Source: Bacteroidales bacterium (lineage in GTDB: Bacteria > Bacteroidota > Bacteroidia > Bacteroidales > Marinilabiliaceae). Taken from it: a stretch of DNA of 64,000 nt. Positions 59,501 through 64,000 of the stretch are shown in pieces. Under the pieces are notes generated by a model. The model was not told the DNA's origin, ran no database searches, and worked only from the letters and a program-made list of their open reading frames with translations. The stretch's first letter is position 1; each line of letters begins with the position of its first letter. The stretch lies in NCBI GenBank assembly GCA_003249255.1, contig QKJP01000049.1, positions 124,001 through 188,000 of the forward strand, in the 5' to 3' direction. The translations under genes were made by a program, and so were the position numbers.

Positions 59501-59667
59501 AAAGAAGATTCAGCACTGCTTACATATTCTGTAACTTCAGACTGAATACTTGGATACAATAAATTGTCTACTAACATAGCAACTTTGTCTTGCGCATAAT
59601 TAATATGGCTGAGACACAACACTAAAACTAAAAAAAGGGATTTTTTCATTGAATAACGTTTTTTCAT
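56554..59667 (-). CDS. Secreted gingipain-like C25 cysteine protease with T9SS signal
   Basis: A 1037-residue secreted protein. Signal peptide 1-25 (or starting at Met7, ATG 59649). Residues 27-420 resemble the C25 gingipain catalytic domain: VILVGFFP, VACFYGHSSSWFS with His281, and TLGFNCHGADFNE with Cys318. The order and spacing (37 residues) of His and Cys fit the gingipain dyad. An Ig-like region (to about 500), a further beta domain, a PKD domain (about 650-735), a lectin-like module (738-943) and a C-terminal T9SS sorting domain follow. Substrate specificity is unknown. It lies behind carB on the same strand. Confidence 0.8.
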   Translation of the reverse strand: MKKRYSMKKSLFLVLVLCLSHINYAQDKVAMLVDNLLYPSIQSEVTEYVSSAESSFPVDITVYHDQDWKNKTFAETRAYIQNLYNTKNIKGVILVGFFPMMQYQVHGQGTFPMFQAAGYQDMDGTFTNEGTYTNDGSGDVFQKGVADPTTYKDAHGRERTFTDVIYDHHYWNGTINMEIWCAVMRPYQDAYDNTDYSNKVITQMKEYLSRCSRYQRGELPYERRGFVQSSKDWTNDVSRIKTIMTPVYGADNVEAFPTSSSGYTYMRERAKGLEVACFYGHSSSWFSQADRAPYAQIDKSDVIKLNGRGALLTLGFNCHGADFNETPTGCIGQHYIFEGGLTFVGNSISTGNNQIGITSKMANGDYLGNAFIKTVSEDYARTYRPSGTNDDPTLWGNVLLGSPFIWMKADKNMAHKGATVTGSTSNGSDVIMTVYDKNNNIYTISESSTGNISIEGLDVGTYTVQIETLEGYLLPAKKVTVTTVGQVINGWNISVPTQTPSGINTYYVKGTPPADWNQSGANMTAWNATNATVVGAYTQDYKFLPLKAETSASEDVYIRKNFNLSNLPQGTQVYLYAASNKAELWVNGTQVNNSTLTDRSFVSPFRTVYDITNQLVNGTNFIVGKETDMLLLSNPVYVAQGTVPPAVNFSSNTNTVVAGGSISFVDESVYGPSAWKWTFEGGTPATGTAQNMTVKYNTPGTYAVTLEASNSQGSNIETKTAYITITDPATTPVISAATESFEYVNKSELLELNGGTGWSGAYTEEYSSSVKATITSAGLSYPDLECRGGALQLETSDEDNLYFRKLEKPIFQQGTTVWVSYLFKTPTSLGSSGQVWIQPHREIDGSGFGWHWSSNFKCVGSGKTYPAGITPNQTYLLVAKFDCSNSNVVGHYWVNPEVGTTPDDSNAFTTFTYEDAPWTSDVITIWAGYGSKTVFIDELRVSDSYLDVTPIQQVPTTIQDVSKVEDNLLLYPNPAKEVLNVTLANSADYTLNIYNSMGSIVLTKNFSGTNTTVNTSHLPKGMYIISVAGQVQKFIVE
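56839..57456 (-). repeat. Shared lectin-like module, copy in protease gene
   Basis: This stretch codes for protease residues 738-943 and contains NGGTGWSGAY, TTVWVSYLFKTPTSL, IDGSGFGWHW and ITIWAGYGSKTVFIDELRV. It matches residues 901-1106 of the GH20 protein almost block for block. Confidence 0.85.
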
Positions 59668-59770
59668 TGGTGAATATCAGTTTAAACAGTTAGAGACTAC
59701 CCGTGTAATTTCACAATTCAGTATGTGTTCTGATAATTGAGTGAGTTTGAAACAAATTGTTTGAAAGTTT

Positions 59771-59778
59771 CAAATGTA
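59771..59778 (-). promoter_or_regulatory. Candidate -7 element of the C25 protease gene
   Basis: The 311-bp gap 59668-59978 holds CAAATGTA, which reads TACATTTG on the minus strand, a perfect TAnnTTTG match about 104 bp before the gene. A CAAA at 59805-59808 could serve as -33, but the spacer is 26 bp. Besides this and the carB terminator I see nothing else in the gap. Confidence 0.4.
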
Positions 59779-59903
59779 ATAAATTATTCTTAACGTACTA
59801 CTATCAAATAATATAGCTATTGTCACATAGGATAGGTTATGTTTAATGTCGTTTTAAGATTCGAGTGTTTTGTATGATGAATAATACTTTATTTTATTGA
59901 TGT

Positions 59904-59932
59904 AAAAAAGCCACCCCAAAACGGAGTGGCTT
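59904..59932 (-). terminator. Intrinsic terminator of carB
   Basis: A stem of ten positions with one mismatch (AAGCCACCCC / GGAGTGGCTT, loop AAAAC), followed on the minus strand by a run of T. It lies about 46 bp beyond the carB stop codon. Confidence 0.85.
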
Positions 59933-59978
59933 CTATATCTAATAAATAATTTATTATTTATTCATTGTTCTCTATTCA

Positions 59979-62900
59979 TTATTTATACTCATCCCAATGC
60001 TTGATGCTAATATCACCTTCTCCCATTTTGATGAATGAAGTGATAAAGGCACTTGCTAAACGAGCGTTGGTAATCAACGGAATGTTGAAGTCAACTGCAT
60101 CCCGACGAATTTGGTAACCATTCTTTAACTCACTTTTCGATAAGTTTTTCGGGATGTTTATCACCAAGTCAATTTTCTTCTCGCGGATGTAATCGATAAC
60201 ACTTGGGTGTTTATCTTCATCCGGCCAGAAAAGTGGAGTAGAAGAAACGCCGTTCTCTTCAAAGAACTTGTGTGTACCTGCTGTTGCAAATACATTGTAT
60301 CCGTTTGCTACTAATAACTTGGCGGCTTTTAACATTTCCAGTTTAGAGCGAGCTGGACCAGATGAAATCAAAATATTCTGCTTCGGAATTCTATAACCTA
60401 CCGAAAGCATTGCCTGAAGCACTGCATCGTAGTAATTGTCACCAATGCAACCCACCTCACCGGTAGATGACATATCTACACCTAAAACAGGGTCAGCTTT
60501 TGCTAAACGGTGGAATGAGAACTGAGGAGCTTTAATACCTACGTAATCCAATTCGAATAAGCTCTTGTTTGGTTTCTCAACTTCTTTACCTAACATCACA
60601 TCAGTGGCGATGTCGATTAAGTTAACTTTAAGAACTTTAGATACGAACGGGAAACTACGAGAAGCACGTAAGTTGCACTCAATCACCTTAATATCATTGT
60701 CTTTTGCCAATAATTGCATGTTGAAAGGACCGGAAATATTTAATCCTTTGGCGATTTGCTTAGCAATGCGCTTAACGCGACGAATGGTCTCTACATATAA
60801 TTTTTGTGGAGGGAACACGATGGTTGCATCACCCGAGTGAACACCGGCAAATTCGATGTGCTCAGAAATGGCATAAGCAATCATCTCACCATCTTTAGCA
60901 ACCGCATCAACTTCGATTTCTTTTGCTTGCTCGATGAATTCTGATACTACTACCGGGAATTCTTTCGATACGTGCGCTGCTAATTTTAAGAAACCTTCTA
61001 ATTCTTCTTTGTTCGATACCACGTTCATCGCAGCACCCGAAAGTACATAAGAAGGGCGTACTAATAATGGGAAACCAACCTCATCGGCAAATGTGTTGAT
61101 GTCATCCATAGAGGTTAATTCGCTCCAACGTGGCTGATCTACGCCAAGCTCATCTAGTAAGCTGGAGAATTTCTGACGGTTCTCTGCACGGTCGATATCC
61201 TCTGCCGAAGTCCCTAAGATTGGTACATTCTGACGGTGAAGTTTCATCGCCAAGTTGTTAGGAATCTGACCACCTACCGATACAATCACACCTTTAGGTA
61301 ACTCTAAATCGTAGATGTCTAAAACACGCTCCTGAGTTAACTCATCGAAGTAAAGACGATCACACATATCGTAATCTGTACTTACTGTCTCGGGGTTGTA
61401 GTTAATCATTACCGAACGGTAACCGGCCTCTTTTACACGCACTAAAGAGTTAACCGAACACCAGTCGAACTCTACCGACGAACCGATCCGGTATGCACCC
61501 GAACCAAGAACTACCACAGAGTTGTTATCGTGCTGGAATTCTACATCGTGGAATTTACCGCTGTAGGTTAAATATAAGTAGTTGATTTGAGCAGGGAACT
61601 CACCTGCCATGGTATCAATTTGCTTCACAACCGGAAGGATGCCGTTAGCTTTACGGTGGTTACGCACAGTTAGCAAACCTTCTTCCATATTAGCACTTAC
61701 CGTTTTTAATACTAAACGAGCGATCTGGAAATCTGAGAATCCCATCACTTTAGCATTCAATAACTCTTCGTTTGGAAGATCTGCTAAGCTAGAGTATCCT
61801 TCTAATAAAGCTTTATGGTCTGAAATATTCTTTAATTTCTCTAAGAACCACTTGTCGATGCGAGTCATCTCGTGAATTTTATCAACCGAGTAACCTGCCT
61901 GAAGTGCTTCTGAAATAGCGAAGATACGCTCATCAGTTGGCTCTTGTAGCTCTTTGTCGATGTCTTTACCTTCTAATGGTTGGTTAGCCACGAATCCGTG
62001 CATACCCTGACCAATCATACGAAGACCTTTCTGAATGGCTTCTTCGAAATTACGACCAATGGCCATAATCTCACCTACCGACTTCATCGAAGAACCAATC
62101 TCTTTACTTACGCCTGTGAATTTGCCTAAATCCCAACGAGGAATTTTACACACACAGTAGTCAAGCGCAGGCTCGAAGAAAGCAGTAGTTGTTTTTGTAA
62201 TAGAGTTTTTCAACTCGTGTAAGCTGTATCCTAAACCTAATTTAGCAGCCACAAATGCAAGTGGATAACCGGTTGCTTTCGATGCTAATGCAGAAGAACG
62301 AGATAAACGAGCATTAACCTCAATTACACGGTAATCTTCGGAGTAAGGATCCAACGCATATTGCACGTTACACTCACCAACCACACCAACATTACGGATG
62401 ATTTTGATGGCCAACTCACGTAACTTGTGATATTCTGAATTTGATAAAGTTTGAGAAGGAGCGATTACGATACTCTCACCGGTGTGAATTCCAAGCGGGT
62501 CGAAGTTCTCCATGTTACAAACTGTGATACAGTTATCGTAAGCATCACGAACCACTTCGTACTCAACCTCTTTCCATCCTTTTAATGATTCCTCAACTAA
62601 GATCTGGTTGGAGTAAGAGAATGCGTTCTCTGCGCGTGCCACTAATTCTTTGTCGTTGTTACAGAACCCGGAACCCATACCACCTAAAGTGTAAGCCGCA
62701 CGAACGATTAAAGGATATCCAATTTCGTGAGCTGCTTTAAGGGCATCTTCAACCGTTCCAACAGCATGAGATATAGGTGTTTTTACATCAATACTGCGAA
62801 GCATGTTTGCGAAAATTTCGCGGTCTTCTGTGTTGATGATAGATTGAACAGGCGTACCTAAAACTTCAACGTTGTACTTTTCTAAAGTACCGGCTTCAAA

Positions 62901-63200
62901 AAGTTTAGTTCCACAGTTCAGCGCAGTTTGTCCACCAAACGCCAAAAGAATTCCATCGGGTTTTTCTTTCTTAAATACCTCTTCCACAAAAAATGGAGTT
63001 ACAGGCAAAAAGTAAATTTTGTCGGCGATACCTTCCGATGTCTGTACAGTCGCAATATTCGGATTCACCAATACAGTTTCAATGCCTTCTTCTTTTAAGG
63101 CTTTTAATGCTTGTGAACCTGAATAGTCAAACTCACCGGCTTCCCCGATTTTAAGTGCTCCGGACCCCAGAACTACTACCTTTTTGACGTCTTTCTTCAT
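59979..63200 (-). CDS. carB: Carbamoyl-phosphate synthase large subunit
   Basis: A 1073-residue full-length CarB with its two homologous halves. The first ATP-grasp unit (GSGALKIGEAGEFDYSG at the start; AYTLGGMGSGFC) makes carboxyphosphate, and an oligomerisation region spans about 400-545. The second ATP-grasp unit (GSGAYRIGSSVEFDWCSV; PSYVLSGAAMNVV) makes carbamoyl phosphate. A C-terminal MGS-like allosteric domain (about 935-1073) ends the protein. It forms carbamoyl phosphate for arginine and pyrimidine synthesis with the glutaminase CarA. No carA is adjacent on either side, so the pair is split. The gene is transcribed away from argR. Confidence 0.98.
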   Translation of the reverse strand: MKKDVKKVVVLGSGALKIGEAGEFDYSGSQALKALKEEGIETVLVNPNIATVQTSEGIADKIYFLPVTPFFVEEVFKKEKPDGILLAFGGQTALNCGTKLFEAGTLEKYNVEVLGTPVQSIINTEDREIFANMLRSIDVKTPISHAVGTVEDALKAAHEIGYPLIVRAAYTLGGMGSGFCNNDKELVARAENAFSYSNQILVEESLKGWKEVEYEVVRDAYDNCITVCNMENFDPLGIHTGESIVIAPSQTLSNSEYHKLRELAIKIIRNVGVVGECNVQYALDPYSEDYRVIEVNARLSRSSALASKATGYPLAFVAAKLGLGYSLHELKNSITKTTTAFFEPALDYCVCKIPRWDLGKFTGVSKEIGSSMKSVGEIMAIGRNFEEAIQKGLRMIGQGMHGFVANQPLEGKDIDKELQEPTDERIFAISEALQAGYSVDKIHEMTRIDKWFLEKLKNISDHKALLEGYSSLADLPNEELLNAKVMGFSDFQIARLVLKTVSANMEEGLLTVRNHRKANGILPVVKQIDTMAGEFPAQINYLYLTYSGKFHDVEFQHDNNSVVVLGSGAYRIGSSVEFDWCSVNSLVRVKEAGYRSVMINYNPETVSTDYDMCDRLYFDELTQERVLDIYDLELPKGVIVSVGGQIPNNLAMKLHRQNVPILGTSAEDIDRAENRQKFSSLLDELGVDQPRWSELTSMDDINTFADEVGFPLLVRPSYVLSGAAMNVVSNKEELEGFLKLAAHVSKEFPVVVSEFIEQAKEIEVDAVAKDGEMIAYAISEHIEFAGVHSGDATIVFPPQKLYVETIRRVKRIAKQIAKGLNISGPFNMQLLAKDNDIKVIECNLRASRSFPFVSKVLKVNLIDIATDVMLGKEVEKPNKSLFELDYVGIKAPQFSFHRLAKADPVLGVDMSSTGEVGCIGDNYYDAVLQAMLSVGYRIPKQNILISSGPARSKLEMLKAAKLLVANGYNVFATAGTHKFFEENGVSSTPLFWPDEDKHPSVIDYIREKKIDLVINIPKNLSKSELKNGYQIRRDAVDFNIPLITNARLASAFITSFIKMGEGDISIKHWDEYK

Positions 63201-63280
63201 CTTTATATATAATTAATTATTTCCCAATCGTTCGATACTCCTACTCTATATTTATGCAGAAAATTTTTCGCAAATTTTTT

Positions 63281-63298
63281 TTGGCTACTTTCAGCCAA
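63281..63298 (-). other. Hairpin in the carB leader
   Basis: TTGGCT (63281-63286) pairs with AGCCAA (63293-63298) around a 6-nt loop. It lies in the long leader between the possible carB promoter and the carB start. No T-run follows on the minus strand, so it is not a terminator. Confidence 0.45.
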
Positions 63299-63463
63299 TT
63301 CCGTCCAATTAAACACTATCTCTCTGTTAGACAGATTTTTAATCTGAATTTTATAAAAACTAAAAAATAAGAATAAATGGAATAAAAATAAAGGGAGGGT
63401 ATGCAAAAAATCTGTATATGTGCTGTTGATAGTCACGTGCAGGCGTATGTTTTATGCAATTTG

Positions 63464-63489
63464 CAAATGTATTTTGTCGTGCAAAAATA
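63464..63489 (-). promoter_or_regulatory. Candidate carB -7 elements
   Basis: On the minus strand two perfect TAnnTTTG matches occur: TATTTTTG (63482-63489) and TACATTTG (63464-63471). Neither has a clear -33 partner. Either would give a carB leader of roughly 260 nt. The rest of the 369-bp gap is AT-rich, with only the hairpin near 63.29 kb and the argR control sites as recognisable elements. Confidence 0.45.
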
Positions 63490-63511
63490 CACTTTTTTTC
63501 TAAAAAAACAC

Positions 63512-63541
63512 TTTGACTTTAAGATTTTATGAATAAATTTG
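63512..63541 (+). promoter_or_regulatory. Promoter of argR
   Basis: TTTG at 63512-63515 and TAAATTTG at 63534-63541 are separated by 18 bp, an almost ideal Bacteroidota promoter. Transcription would start about 20 bp before the argR ATG. The -7 element lies inside the first ARG-box-like operator. Confidence 0.75.
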
Positions 63542-63566
63542 CATCGCTAATGTATAAATATGCATT
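63528..63566. promoter_or_regulatory. Two tandem ARG-box-like operators
   Basis: Box 1 (63528-63545) has the core TGAATAAATTTGCA and box 2 (63549-63566) the core TGTATAAATATGCA. Against the E. coli ARG box TGAATWWWWATTCA each matches 8 of the 10 fixed positions. The boxes are 3 bp apart (21 bp centre to centre), the arrangement used by ArgR hexamers at E. coli operators. They cover the argR -7 element and start site, which implies autorepression and possibly control of divergent carB. Confidence 0.7.
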
Positions 63567-63569
63567 GAG

Positions 63570-64000
63570 ATGAAAATTAAGGCCAAACGATTAATGGTTA
63601 TCAAACAGTTGTTAAGTGAGCAGCACATTGCATCACAGGACGAACTATTGTCGTTGCTCAATAAGCAAAAAATTAAGGTGACTCAGGCCACATTATCGCG
63701 CGACCTTAAATATTTGAAGGTAGCCAAAGTGCCCGATGCATTAAGTGGATATAAATATGTTATACCTACAGATATCATACAAAGGCAAGAAGATGAAAAC
63801 CTTTACGACGATTTTCCGTTAAGCAGCGTTGAGTCGATCGAGTTTTCGGGCAACATGGCTGTTTTAAAAACCCGTCCGGGCTTTGCCAATGGCGTAGCGT
63901 CGGTTATTGACAGTCATGGACCTTATGAAATATTAGGGACCATTGCAGGTGATGACACGATTTTAATAATTAGTCGTGAAGGCATCACGAAATCAGATGT
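63570..64000 (+). CDS. argR: Arginine repressor ArgR (C-terminus cut by window edge)
   Basis: 143 full codons starting at ATG 63570 and still open at the right end. The N-terminal winged helix contains SQDELLSLLNKQKIKVTQAT followed by LSRDL, the ArgR recognition-helix signature. The C-terminal arginine-binding domain has TRPGFANGVASVIDS and GTIAGDDTILII, in which GDD contacts arginine. Known ArgR proteins are about 150-157 residues, so only a few residues are missing. It is divergent from carB and has two ARG-box-like sites directly in front of its start codon. In this phylum argR often heads the arginine biosynthesis operon, which may continue beyond the window. Confidence 0.95.
   Translation, partial: MKIKAKRLMVIKQLLSEQHIASQDELLSLLNKQKIKVTQATLSRDLKYLKVAKVPDALSGYKYVIPTDIIQRQEDENLYDDFPLSSVESIEFSGNMAVLKTRPGFANGVASVIDSHGPYEILGTIAGDDTILIISREGITKSD

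Noticed and set aside
58984-59562. Plus-strand frame of 192 codons inside the C25 protease gene
   Set aside because: It is long, but it lies antisense to a clear signal peptide and catalytic domain and its translation matches no family that I recognise.
63203-63436. A 77-codon minus-strand open frame ending 2 bp before carB, which could be an upstream leader peptide gene
   Set aside because: Its composition (Phe/Leu/Lys-rich) is what AT-rich noncoding DNA gives, it has no recognisable domain, and it overlaps the leader hairpin. Conservation in relatives would be needed to revive it.

Overview
The window comes from a low-GC member of the Bacteroidota, most likely a marine or anaerobic Bacteroidales/Marinilabiliales-type organism. 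The evidence is sequence-based: promoters of the TTTG-N18-TAnnTTTG type, type IX secretion C-terminal sorting domains, large propeller-type sensor kinases, a split atpDC pair and family-typical AtpD and DnaG proteins. This is an assignment by inference; no rRNA gene lies in the window. Nearly all of the sequence is protein coding, and I saw no tRNA, rRNA, CRISPR array or insertion sequence.

Region by region. (1) 1-5.6 kb, minus strand: a chemosensory operon read in the order YfiR-like periplasmic protein, MCP receptor, STAS protein, CheY, free HPt protein, CheA, CheW (cut by the window edge). (2) 5.8-12.1 kb, plus strand: a tandem RidA-like (chorismatase-like) protein, an MMPL/RND exporter, a short-chain polyprenyl diphosphate synthase, then atpD-atpC ending in a GNRA-loop terminator. 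(3) 12.2-22.7 kb: an AT-rich surface-glycan locus with GT9, HldD (heptose epimerase), GT4, GT90, several GT2 and a GT32/Caps_synth-like enzyme, with strand switches. (4) 23.0-28.6 kb: a compact operon behind a near-consensus promoter: SiaB-like kinase, SiaC-like phosphoprotein (Thr68 conserved), a 1023-residue TerB-like/ABCG-type transporter fusion, a lipoprotein and a small exported protein. This is my main candidate for an undescribed system. (5) 28.7-34.8 kb: a GT4-GT9 fusion, an LtaS/EptA-type sulfatase-fold transferase, a U32 protein and a DUF2797 protein. (6) 34.8-42.5 kb: a lipoprotein that looks like a catalytically dead endonuclease/exonuclease/phosphatase, dnaG, a flavin-binding NimA-like protein, an SpmA-SpmB fusion and two exported proteins of unknown function. 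(7) 42.6-52.6 kb: three tandem paralogous propeller sensor kinases that stop at the kinase core, with no receiver and no HTH. (8) 52.8-59.7 kb: two secreted proteins, a GH20 hexosaminidase and a gingipain-like C25 protease, sharing the same C-terminal module and T9SS signal. (9) 60-64 kb: carB divergent from argR (cut by the right edge), with two ARG-box-like operators over the argR promoter.

Taken together the genes describe a cell that invests in its surface (heptose-containing glycan assembly, phospho-decorated envelope, secreted hexosaminidase and protease) and in signalling (chemosensory array, partner-switch-like SiaBC pair, triple sensor kinases). Housekeeping genes (atpDC, dnaG, carB, argR) are interspersed.
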